DNA from: Metarhizium brunneum
Lineage: Eukaryota; Ascomycota; Sordariomycetes; Hypocreales; Clavicipitaceae
Direction of reading: 5' to 3'
Assembly (NCBI RefSeq): GCF_013426205.1
Contig: NC_089426.1
Coordinates: forward strand, 2,852,001-2,916,000
DNA length: 64,000 nucleotides
The translations under genes were made by a program, and so were the position numbers. This document shows, piece by piece, positions 49,058 to 58,767 of the stretch. The notes beneath the pieces were generated by a model that saw nothing but the letters and a program-made list of their open reading frames with translations, made no database searches and was not told the DNA's origin. The first letter of the stretch is position 1. Each line of letters starts with the position of its first letter.

Positions 49058-51283
49058 CTATGACTGCGACGACGACGTCCCGTTCCAGTCGCTGCTCCAT
49101 ATGAAGGTGCCACATCGCCACTCAGACCCCGTTTCCTTCTCTCCAGAGGGCCCAAGAGGGCGGGGACAAATATAAAATGATCGGCCTGTATATGCACAGG
49201 TTAGCATAGCTCCACTGTCAGAGGACCGTAGAGACACGGAAAACGCCAAACAGGAACGACAAACAGTGCCATTACGGCGGCAATAGGACCTACCTCGGTT
49301 CACGCCAGGTTTTTTGGTAACCAGGCTAATGCATGGTTCGTCGTGCTCGCATCGAGGGACAACTCGTTTGCCCAGTAACTTGGACCAGGACTCCTTGGCT
49401 TGAATAGGGTCGAACACTCTGTCGGGTGATTTTGGGGCTGTGTCAACAAAACTATCATGAACTGGCTGCTCGGAGATTGGTGGCACGAATTCCTTTGATG
49501 TAAGTTTGTCGGAGCTTCCTTTTGTAGAAGGCGGGTTTTTCGCAGCGGGGAGATGCGCAACACTGCTTTGTGCTTCTGGATCTGCCAACACAGCTATAGA
49601 AGGGGGCGCCGAGCCAACGGGTTTGAAGAATCCCTTCAGTGTAGTTTGTCCCGCTGAGATCTTTTGCCTAGACCCAATGGGATCCGCTCCGGATTTGCTT
49701 CTCTTTAGTTGCCTTGGCACGGAGTCGATTGGGTCAGGAGACCTCTTGCGTGGCTGTGAATGTGGTAACGCCGCCGGTTTATCGGTTAATGTGTTGGTAT
49801 TCACCTTTACTTGGCTCGAAGCATCATTATCGCTAGCTTGAATCGCGTCTTCTGCAGGGAAGCTGGAAGATCCCGAATTGTGCGGTGTTGTGCTTCTTTC
49901 CGCACTGGTGACCTTTCTTGAGAACATATCTCTGATGCTCTGGCGGCGATCAAATTCGGGAATAAGCTTTGCAGATAGCGGTAAGATATCCTTCTGTGCC
50001 AGCTCCCGCACCCTTGTGCCATTTTGAAACACCCCTGCGGGATTCATAACATCGCTAAGGCTAACCTGACTGCCGTTCCTGGCAATGGTGCCAGCGATTG
50101 TGGCAAAAACAGGGCAGTGATCGGAGCCCATCAGGCCTTCTTGGATATTGGCTGAAGTAAACCAATCCCTAATGCCGTTGCTACATAATATGTAGTCTAT
50201 ACGACTGCCATTATTGGCTGGCCGAGTGTTTTTTTTTGTGTCCCAGCACGTGTTCATTCCTAATCGACCTGGATGAAAGCAACGACAAAGGTCCCATAAA
50301 ACTGGCGTCTGTCGGCCCTCGTCGCGATCGCCGACAATATTGCCTTCAAATATGAGTTGGTTGAAGATTCGTCGCGTTGGGAGTGAAATCCATTCATCAA
50401 TTGTCATATTTTCCTTGCGCAGGTTCTCCATCACGTTCGTTGAATCCACTTCTGACCGAATTACGTTTAGATCACCCGTGAGAATAACCTCCTTTCCTTC
50501 GGCTACTAAATTCCGTATTCTAACATCCAAGGCCTCAAAAAAGCTGGTGCGAAACTCGACTCGACTTTCGTCTCGATTAGCTGGACAATAAACACCAAGT
50601 AGCACGAACGCTGGGAACTCCAGAATGACACAGCGGCCTTCGGAGTCAAGTACCGTGTCTTCTACAATGCCCGAGAGCTGACCGGGGCGAGGGTAACCGC
50701 CGATCTGTTGGTCTGAAGGTAGATCCCGGAAGTTGGTTGCAGACTTGGGAGGACAAAGTACACCGGTAATTCCCTCTTCAGCACGAATGGGCGCACATGA
50801 TGCATTGCGAGTATAAATGGCGACGCCAGAATATCCTGCGATGATGAGTAAACCGTCGATGCTAACTGCAGGGGCATCCGAATGGACCGAACCTTTTTTG
50901 TGCTTTGGCAAGCTAAAGAAGACATCCCAACCTGGCACCAGAACCATGTCATCTTGCAAGTCTTTTCGCTGGATTTTCGTCTCTTGCATGACTACAATGT
51001 CCGATTCCAAGATATCGAACATGGCCTAGTTTGTGTGGCATTAGTAAGCTGGACTCTGCGTGGGACTGCAACGACATGTTTACCTGAAAAGTGCGCTGGT
51101 CTCTCCATGGTTGATATCCAAAGGGATTTCTGCTTCATGCGTGAGCAGGCTGCACATCACAAGATGAGTACTTGCCCGAGGAGGAATACCTGATGCCATT
51201 TACTGCACGGTTTTGTTAGCAACATAGCATACTGGGGCAGCTCTGGCAATCTTACCATTCCACGTAGTAATACGAAACCCCAT
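49058..51283 (-). CDS. APN2: Apn2, AP endonuclease with PIP box and GRF zinc finger
   Basis: Five exons, 51283-51256, 51202-51190 (13 nt), 51129-51084, 51025-49294 and 49185-49058, give 648 residues with consistent phases. Apn2 cleaves abasic sites and trims blocked 3' ends in base-excision repair. Exonuclease III-family motifs: WNVNGIR (made only with the 13-nt exon), MQETKIQ, GVYCPANRD, GDLNV, NGSRIDYILCSNG and the catalytic GSDHCPV. A PIP box QTTLKGFF, for PCNA, lies near the middle of the C-terminal region. The last two exons form the GRF zinc finger (PRCEHDEPC ... GRSFYICPR ... SEWRCGTFIW). The final intron (49293-49186) is in frame, so unspliced RNA would also translate. APN2 is the second standard MAT flank and diverges from COX13. 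Confidence 0.96.
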
Positions 51284-51767
51284 AATGCCGCACTTTCGAT
51301 CTCGTAAGAGGGCCCACGGGTGTTTCACTGCTTCGGCACGGCAAGGCAAATGGGAGAGGCTATTTACATCCTGCTTGCCCAAGCTGCACGATCAGGGGGC
51401 AACACAACTTCATCAGTCAGTAAGACTGGACTTGAATGCTATCGTATACAGCGTCTCAAAGAGCAGCATATGCATACGGCTTGATGACAGGCAGAATATT
51501 GAGTCTCTTGTGTGTGATGGTGAAGGTCATCGCATTGGCGTTCATTGCATCAAGACGTCAGTGGGCCCTCCTTCCATGTCGCGCGGTGCACCTTCACGGG
51601 CTGGAGGGCGGGTCGCGGGAACTGCACGACATCACGTGCTGGCAAACAGCTTCCTTTCTGCCTTATGATCGAGGCCGCCAAAATTGGCTAGCCGAGCTTG
51701 ATTGATCCCGGATGACCTGATCTCACAACCTGCATTCCGCCATCAATCAACGACAATCGCCATCACC
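51284..51767. promoter_or_regulatory. divergent promoter APN2 / COX13
   Basis: About 480 bases between divergent starts. An ATTGG (CCAAT on the other strand) near 51682-51686 could serve the HAP complex for COX13. This is inferred from position. Confidence 0.45.
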
Positions 51768-52499
51768 ATGTTTGCTTCGCGACTAGCCACCCGCAACGCC
51801 TCGCGGTTCGCTGCGCAGCTGCGCGCCCCTGCTCAGCGCCGCCTTGCCAGCACCTCGGCCGAGAACGAGTTCATCAAGGAACGCCAGCACATCAAGGAGC
51901 ACGCCAAGGAGACCACTGGTGAGTGCCATTGAACCCGACAATTGCCATTGACCCCTGGGACACATCAATTAACATTGCGCAGAGCTATGGAAGAAGATTT
52001 CCATCTAGTACGCATCCCGATGCCCATCCTAACATCCCACGGCCATTTCGCATCCTTGTGGCGGGATCTTCAGCCGCCCCAAGCCTACGAGCGGATGTTG
52101 AATCGCAGACTAACTTGACTATAAAGCGGTGTTATTCCTTGCCTGGCCCTGGCTGGTGCCAACGCCTGGTATCTCTGGAAGGAGCATTGGGAGCACTGGA
52201 GCCACATGCCTCCTCTGGAGGAGCGCACTGAGTACCCCTACCAGAACATCCGCACCAAGAACTATCAGTGGGGAGATGGTGACAAGGTAAGATACTTTGC
52301 GTGCCGTATCTGTGTGAATACTGAGCGTGTGGGTGTGCTGACCATGTGTAATAGACTCTGTTGTAAGTGTATACCGGCTGCGTGATACAAGCGATACAAG
52401 CACATGCCTGCGCAGTTTGATATACGATCTGTGAAACTAACTGTACAAATCAGCTGGAATGAATCCGTCAACTACCACAACAAAAACAAGGTTGCGTAA
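51768..52499 (+). CDS. COX13: cytochrome c oxidase subunit VIa (Cox13)
   Basis: Five exons, 51768-51918, 51983-52007 (25 nt), 52127-52286, 52355-52362 (8 nt) and 52454-52499, total 390 nt, 129 residues; phases 1, 2, 0, 2. The N-terminus is an Arg/Ser/Ala-rich mitochondrial presequence (MFASRLATRNASRFAAQLRA). The single membrane span follows (YGVIPCLALAGANAWYLWKE), then HWEHWSHMPPLEERTEYPYQ and the family end GDGDKTLFWNESVNYHNKN, in which TLF is encoded by the 8-nt exon. Cox13 is a nuclear-encoded peripheral subunit of complex IV with a regulatory role. COX13 next to APN2 is conserved synteny of the MAT region. Confidence 0.95.
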
Positions 52500-53253
52500 A
52501 GTGAAACTCGGTATCAGGGCCATGGAGCCGGCAATATTGATAGAATATCCCTTCAGGAGACTCCTTGTACATGTTCCCTAGTGTCGAATTGACTACGCTG
52601 TTTTACTAAATCCTGCTTTCCTATTGGAACATTCCACTCTGTGAAGTTTCTGCCCTGTATACATGACTCGACGGAACAAATGGAAATTTTCAGGTAGTTT
52701 CTTACACTGAGAGGAGTGCAGCTCAGAGTTGGCGGTTGGATGTGGTGATTGACACACGGGCAATCGCTGAACCTCGTGTCTCGCAGAGTGCTCGTTAGCC
52801 AAAAACGCCGGGATAAGCTAACATGTCATGGATGAAGTCTTCAATTGGTGCTGGCGGGGCTTCTTTCTGGCGACGAATTATTTTGACCCGTAGGCCAAAT
52901 GACCGCATGAGGCCTGCTGGGCCGGTGCCGAAGAATACCCGACGCAAGTGGCCACCGTCCAGGACGCGTCTAACATCTACACAGGAAATGGTTCGTTTCC
53001 TGCGGCAAGGAAGCAAGACATTACTCCCACACTTGAGCCTTGTGATAATAAGTGTTTTTCAACTCCTACGGAACCGGTCTAATTTCTGTCTTGTATTGAG
53101 TTGTCAGCTATGATCTGGCAGGCAAAATTTCTTCGGTCGCGCGTCGACCATTTCTGACCTCAAACCGTGTTGGGGTACCTCGAGCCAAGGGACTCACCAA
53201 ACGCTCCATGGATTAAATTTTGAACCACCAAGGAGTTGTGTGAGCCCATAGGC
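52500..53253. other. intergenic region COX13 / APC5
   Basis: About 750 bases; 3' side of COX13 and promoter of APC5. Only short frames without support. Confidence 0.5.
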
Positions 53254-55727
53254 ATGATGGCTCGCTATCTTACGCCCGCGAAAATCGGCCTTCTGGCCCT
53301 TGTGGAGCTGTACACGGAAGAGGCTGTCCCAAGTGATGCCGTGCTCCCAGTTCTTTCCTTCATCACATCACACCTTTTGGATCATGACTCTACAGACCCA
53401 TTGTCATCACAGGAGGCACGGTGGGCGAAAGCAGAGCGCACCGTGAGCTTGGTCATCACCATAAAGGACTTCGAGAAGGTCCTTGGCAGCTATCCTTTCT
53501 TGATGGGGATGCCTGGTCGGAAGCTCTGGGACCAGTTCCTCGCGAAGCTTTGGGAAATCAATTCCCTGGACGGCTTGAATGAGTTTTTTGAAAGAATCAA
53601 AGAAATGCTGGTCAGGGCAAAGGGCGAGCGCCGCAAGGATGACGATGGTGACCCGGAACAGGTGGATAAGAGAATCAGATTGTCACGCAACTCGCCATTT
53701 GGAGCATTTATTCGCAGATCGCGCTTGGAGTATCAAAAACTGCGATTTCATGATTGTACGGAACTTTGGAAAGCATTTGTGCGATACCGCCAGCCCACTG
53801 CCCACTACTTGAGGAGGAAGAACCCCAGCTTTGGCCGTCTGAGTTTCGATAATATCCTTTTGCTAGGGGAACAAGGGGACTGGGATCCTGCAAGTGTGTC
53901 TGCCTTGGCAGCAGTTGCATATGGTGACATGCTCACAGGGGATGAGAGTAGCACCATCCCCGTGAGCACCGACGATGTCGAATCGCTGCTCGAGTTCCAG
54001 ATTGAACAGATGCAAAGTGAGCATATTAACTTTCATACCCTCGTCATACATGTACATGTACGCTAATCCGGATAGAATATGGAAACAGGATCCCCTTGGA
54101 AATACGACACCAGTTTCATGATCTTCTGCACGACAGCTTTCTCGTGCCGAGTCTTACACACTATTTGAGGTATGAGGTGGTTATGCGGTGGACAATTTTG
54201 CACTCGTTCTAACTGTGGTGCAGCTTCCTTGACGCGTGGAAGTCTGGGGACTATCCCACAGCATTTGACTTTCTGCATAGATATTTCGACTATACTATGC
54301 AATATCGAGACAGACTGTTTTACCAGTATGCTCTTATGAACTTGGCTGTATTGCAAGCAGAATTCGGGTGCCATCAGGAAGCCATCGCAGCCATGCTAGA
54401 GGCTGTTTCTACAGCACGAGAAAATCGAGATATGACATGTCTCAATTTTGCCTTGAATTGGCTCTTTCATTTTGGTCGGGCACATCCCAACCTGGTTCGC
54501 GATTTAGAGTCAAACAGCCTTTTGGGTACTGGCAAGGAAAGCCTGGCGTTCTTAAGGGTAAAGGCTAAAGAGTCTGGCATGTGGTCTCTTTGGAGTTCCG
54601 TGCTCCTGAGCGAGGCAAAACTGGGCCTCATTAATGGAGACAGTGTTGCAACGTCTCTAGAGTACATGGTTCGAAGTTCACAAGTCATCGTTGAGAGGAA
54701 CATGAAGACCATGTTTGGCTCCCAACTGTCATTGTACTCTGCGTTATGGAATCGACTGGGTCTGACACAATTGTCCACCCTGACGTCGGAAATTTTCCTC
54801 ATGTGTCACGCAAGGCACGCAGTATTTGATGATGAACTTAAACATACTTGCCGCATAGCACTGACGTTATCCGATCGTGGTCGATATGACGAGGGTCTTC
54901 AGTACTTGGAGAAGCTTGACGAGAACTCGCTGCGCTCGTGGAAATCCAGCCAATACTGGTACAAGTACAGAGCAATCATAAAGCTGAGAAAAGACTTGCG
55001 CCATAACAATTTAGATGGTGCCGAAGAGCTGCTCCGCCAGCTCTTGCAGTCAAATTCGGATGACCTTGAGCCTGACATGGCCTTTATTATCGACTCGCTA
55101 CACATTGACTGCTTAATCCGCCGAGGCGATTTACAGAAAGCTTTTCAGAAGGTGGAGGGCTTGATGTGCAAGCTGCGAGACGAGAACAAAGACATTGCTC
55201 TACGTGTGAAGCTTCTTCTCATGAAGGTCGCTTTGTTAGACAAATGCGGTCGCCCTCAAAGAGCCTTTTCAACAGCAGTCCGTGCCACAAACATAGCATG
55301 GCGTGCACGGCTGATTCCTTGCCTCTGGCAAGCCATCGGCGCCTTGTCCAATATCCTCGTATCTTTGGGCGAGTTCGAAGCAGCTATACAGCTCCTTGTT
55401 GCAGTTTTACCTCGGGCTTTGGAGTGCGAATCATCGTCTCTCTCAGCTCAGCTTTACTCATTTCTTGCAGACGCAAATATGGGCATGGCGGGAAATATGC
55501 CCGCAAAGTCGAGCAAGCGAACCGAACACATGACTAGAGCATTATCGGCCGTGCAAAAGGCGTTTGATCACTACTCGGCAATCGAGGACATCAAAGGCCA
55601 ATGCGAAATGATGGCCAAGAAGGCAATGATTATGAAGTTGACGGGGGAAGTGGCATTGGCTGCAGACTATGCAGCGGCCTACGTGGAGCTGCAGAGGACA
55701 GCAGAGTCATTGAGGCTTGGACGGTGA
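53254..55727 (+). CDS. APC5: Apc5, anaphase-promoting complex subunit
   Basis: Three exons, 53254-54016, 54076-54169 and 54224-55727, total 2361 nt, 786 residues with phases 1 and 2. Start MMARYLTPAKIGLLALVELY. Apc5 is part of the scaffold of the APC/C ubiquitin ligase that drives anaphase and mitotic exit. Recognisable are the N-terminal helical domain (VPSDAVLPVLSFI, DFEKVLGSYPFLMGMPGR) and the C-terminal TPR-like array (QYALMNLAVLQAEFGCHQEA, LNFALNWLFHFGR, AEELLRQLLQ, RALSAVQKAFDHY). This is the usual gene beyond COX13 at ascomycete MAT loci. I chose the first ATG of the MM pair; the second is equally possible. Confidence 0.94.
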
Positions 55728-55989
55728 TGATTCATGAATACGACTGTTGCAAATATTGATTGCGTAAATGTACACTTGTTTGTACAGGACGGCTATTGTA
55801 CCGCTGCATGTGGATAGATACCTTGTCAACACCCCCTAGACAAACCCTATAACCACGATGAAAACCCTAAGCCTCGCCAAGGGTATTCAAGTCAAGCTTC
55901 TGATAATCCAATAACTAGTTTCCTTTTCTCGTAGAGATCTCTGAATGTTTGCATGAGGAATTGCTTTCCATCTGCCCGTCCACGCTCGT

Positions 55990-56844
55990 CTACCACTGGA
56001 TCTCCTCTCCCCGCTTATTCTTCAACTCACTGGCCCCCGACTTCACCACGGTCGCGTCTTCAGCAACCTCATTCGTAGCCCATACCTTTTCTATGCACAG
56101 TTCAAACGGGCCCTCAACGCGGTCCGTCAGCCCGATGCCCACGGTTCTTACTTTCTGTCTTAATATCTCTGTTTGCGGCTCCACCACAAACCCATGGTTT
56201 GTCCTCACAAAATCATTCCACTTAATTATGATAGTCTCCCACTGACCGGGCCGCTTCGCAAATAAGCGATGCTGATGCAAATCCGTGGGCTCCACCGCCT
56301 CGGTCTGCAAATTGACAAAATATGATCTGCCGTCAGACTTGATACGCAAAGCAAGATAGGCATATGGGTCGATGTCCCACACCGAACGGCCAAATAGGGT
56401 CGGTCGCTGATCAGGAGTGCGAAACGCCGCGTATCCGCTGCGCTGGATGGTTGGGCGATCCGCAGGGAGGGAGGTAGATATTTGGCCGTGGAAGCGGGCG
56501 TATGACGACGGAGACGAGGAGCCGGCTGGGTTTGAAGGTGAGTTGGTGGTGTCGGTAGATATGAAGTCGAGGTGACTTTTTGAAGAGCCCCCAATCAAGT
56601 CATCAGACATGAGGATGCAGTCTTGTATTGAGGCGGCGCTGTTGAATTCGTATAAACCTCGCGGGCCGAGCGGTCCCTTCACGGCTTCCATCTTCAGGGC
56701 TGATCAACGGTCAGCCAGTACTGATGCATATAGCGCAGAGAATATAGCCGTAGTATACGAACCTATGCTAGTACGCCTGCGCAGCTCATCCACGCTACGA
56801 CCTAGCAAGCCCTTCCCCAGAAGCGGCGTCGTAACCTTCATCAT
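55990..56844 (-). CDS. CIA30-type complex I assembly protein
   Basis: Two exons, 56844-56763 and 56699-55990 (63-nt intron, phase 1), total 792 nt, 263 residues. The start is taken at the first of two adjacent ATGs. The CIA30 domain covers most of the protein: LLGKGLLGRSVDELRRRTSI, then the galectin-like beta fold ending with YLALRIKSDGRSYFVNLQTE, QWETIIIKWNDFVRTNHGFV and the conserved glycine-rich GIGLTDRVEGPFELCIEKVW. CIA30/NDUFAF1 helps assemble the membrane arm of mitochondrial complex I. Divergent from the MBA1-like gene, which also acts in mitochondria. The tail ends KNKRGEEIQW. Confidence 0.93.
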
Positions 56845-57335
56845 GTCGCACGTCCAGAGGATGTTCGCGGGGTGGTGAATTGCTGAGCGACAGCTGCCCA
56901 GTCAGAGCCAATTGGCTCACCGGCTCTCCAAGAACATGGGATGACAGTATAATAAAAGCTGCGTTTATTGCTGGCGTCGCACGTGCCGTGGCGGCGAAAA
57001 GCTGTTGCGACAAATGTGATGACGTTGAAATTAACCTGAACGGAGCTCGTGGAAGTTGGGAGATGCTAAATTCGCACCAATTAACCTGGTGTGGATCTAT
57101 CATAGTTGCATGCCATCCACCAAGTCCATGTCGCTTTTCGCACGCATTTACCCTGTGCTTCGGCAGGGGGGATTAATTTAATCCGCACTCAGAACTTCTC
57201 TGCTCCAACAATTTCCATCATCACCAGTTGCCGAGCTCGACCACGCCAACGGCCGGGCAAACTCCGTCGCAACGCCCCAATCGAAGGCCTGTTGCGAGCT
57301 TGCGACATACTGACTTGCTCGAGCAACTCTTCACC
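56845..57335. promoter_or_regulatory. shared divergent promoter of two mitochondrial genes
   Basis: 491 bases between the divergent starts of the CIA30 gene and the MBA1-like gene. Contains the perfect 14-bp palindrome GAGCCAATTGGCTC at 56905-56918, which presents CCAAT on both strands. CCAAT is the HAP (Hap2/3/5) site of respiratory genes, so this could serve both genes; this is inferred. Confidence 0.6.
56905..56918. promoter_or_regulatory. palindromic double CCAAT element
   Basis: GAGCCAATTGGCTC is its own reverse complement; CCAAT reads at 56908-56912 on plus and at 56911-56915 on minus. Candidate HAP-complex site; binding is not shown. Confidence 0.6.
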
Positions 57336-58360
57336 ATGGCGTCGCTAACTCCAGCATGGCGAGCTGGCTCCTCACACCCGCTGCGACGTGCCATCGCGGG
57401 ACCCTTGGCAATTCACAGCACAAGACGCTATGCGTCCATGCCTGGCAGGAACAAAATTATTCGAGAAATGGATCGAGCTTCTCGTCAGAGTTCAAATAAA
57501 ATGGCCAAGGAGCAGAGCATGTCGAATATGCAAAAGCTTGCGAATGCCGAATACTTTAAAGATGGCGGTGGTCCTCTTTTTCCCGGTCCGTTGACATCCA
57601 CAAGCGAGATTTGCCCAGTTATTAAATAATAGCCAAAAGAAACTAACATGTAGATGCTCTCTCAGGCACATTCGTCTCCCTTCCGCTATCACAGTACCCC
57701 AAATCTCCCTCCGAACTCCTCCAATACCAAGTCGCCCGCATGAAGCACTGGCTCATCTGCGCGACCTCAGTCCTCAACTTCAAGCTCAAGTCGATGCCCA
57801 ACTGGACGACGCGGCCGAAATGGAAAGCCCGCCGGGGCAAGATTGCACCCACAGCCAAAGCCATGTACCGCGACATGCTCGAGGCCTTTGCCGCCGGCGA
57901 CAAGGTCACCCTCAACAAGATTTGCCTCGGGGAGTTCGCCAAGAAGCTCAGCGCGGCCATTGATCGCCGTGACCCCAAGGAGCGCGTGCGTTTCGAGGTT
58001 GTCAAGTACAACAAGGGCCTGTTTTATCCCAGGCTGATGTCTCATCAGATCCACGAGGTGAATCCCTTTGACAAGACCATGGTTACCGAGCAGGCGGTCG
58101 TGGCGATTGCGTCGACGCAGCAGGCGTCCAAGATGAGCGCTGTCACGGGCGAGACGGTCCCGGGAAGCCTGAAGCTGCAGGATAAGATTGAGTACGTCGT
58201 GCTGTCGAGACAGGCGAACCAGAAGACTTTTGAGACGACGCCCTGGCGCATATGGGGGACCACTTCGGTAACGACGTTGGACGCCTACCTGCGGGAGAAG
58301 GCTGTCATAGACAAGGAGCAGGCCAGGCGGGCGGGGTGGACGGATTCGGCTCCCAAGTAA
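57336..58360 (+). CDS. Mba1/mL45-like mitochondrial ribosome receptor
   Basis: Two exons, 57336-57585 and 57666-58360 (80-nt intron, phase 1), total 945 nt, 314 residues. The N-terminus has a mitochondrial presequence (MASLTPAWRAGSSHPLRRAI ... RRYASMPGRN). The rest is the Tim44-like domain of Mba1/mL45: VARMKHWLICATSVLNFKLK, FAAGDKVTLNKICLGEFAKK, EQAVVAIASTQQA and the C-terminal DKIEYVVLSRQ with PWRIWGTT. Mba1 binds the mitoribosome at the inner membrane and helps insert newly made proteins. Named as a family member; a closer ortholog assignment (Mba1 versus mL45) is not possible by eye. Confidence 0.88.
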
Positions 58361-58767
58361 ATTTAGAAGAACTGGGGTGAGAAATTCTTGGGAAAGCGCA
58401 TGGGATGGCATTATGCGGGGAGGTGGCGGTTGAAAATGTAAATTAAACGTGGACTTTGTCACGATCTTTTTGTACCTGTACCATACCATCTTGCATTGGG
58501 AGCGAAAATGGACAAGTTGCGGGTTGGACACGTTATATGTTTCTCCCATCCAGCATTTGTATTATTGGTATCATACCATACTATACTCACATCTATAGTC
58601 TAATCTCTCCATCATGCTGAACCATGTCAGGCTAGCACCTGACTGTGCTGTGCACGCCAACCAAATGCTCCCTTATGTCCTTGACCACGGCGATGATGAC
58701 GACGAGCGCTACGCTCAACAAATGGACCACGTCCCTCCCACGCCGAGTCTTTGCAGATTGCTAAGCC
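58361..58767. other. convergent intergenic region
   Basis: About 400 bases between the MBA1-like gene and the symporter gene, which converge. 3' UTR-like AT-rich sequence; no gene seen. Confidence 0.5.

Noticed and set aside
53236..53253. Upstream TTG-initiated extension of APC5
   Set aside because: Non-ATG start with no support; the ATG at 53254 begins the family-like sequence.
31202..55727. Homothallic locus carrying both mating types
   Set aside because: Only an HMG-type MAT gene is found; no alpha-box gene is visible on either strand.
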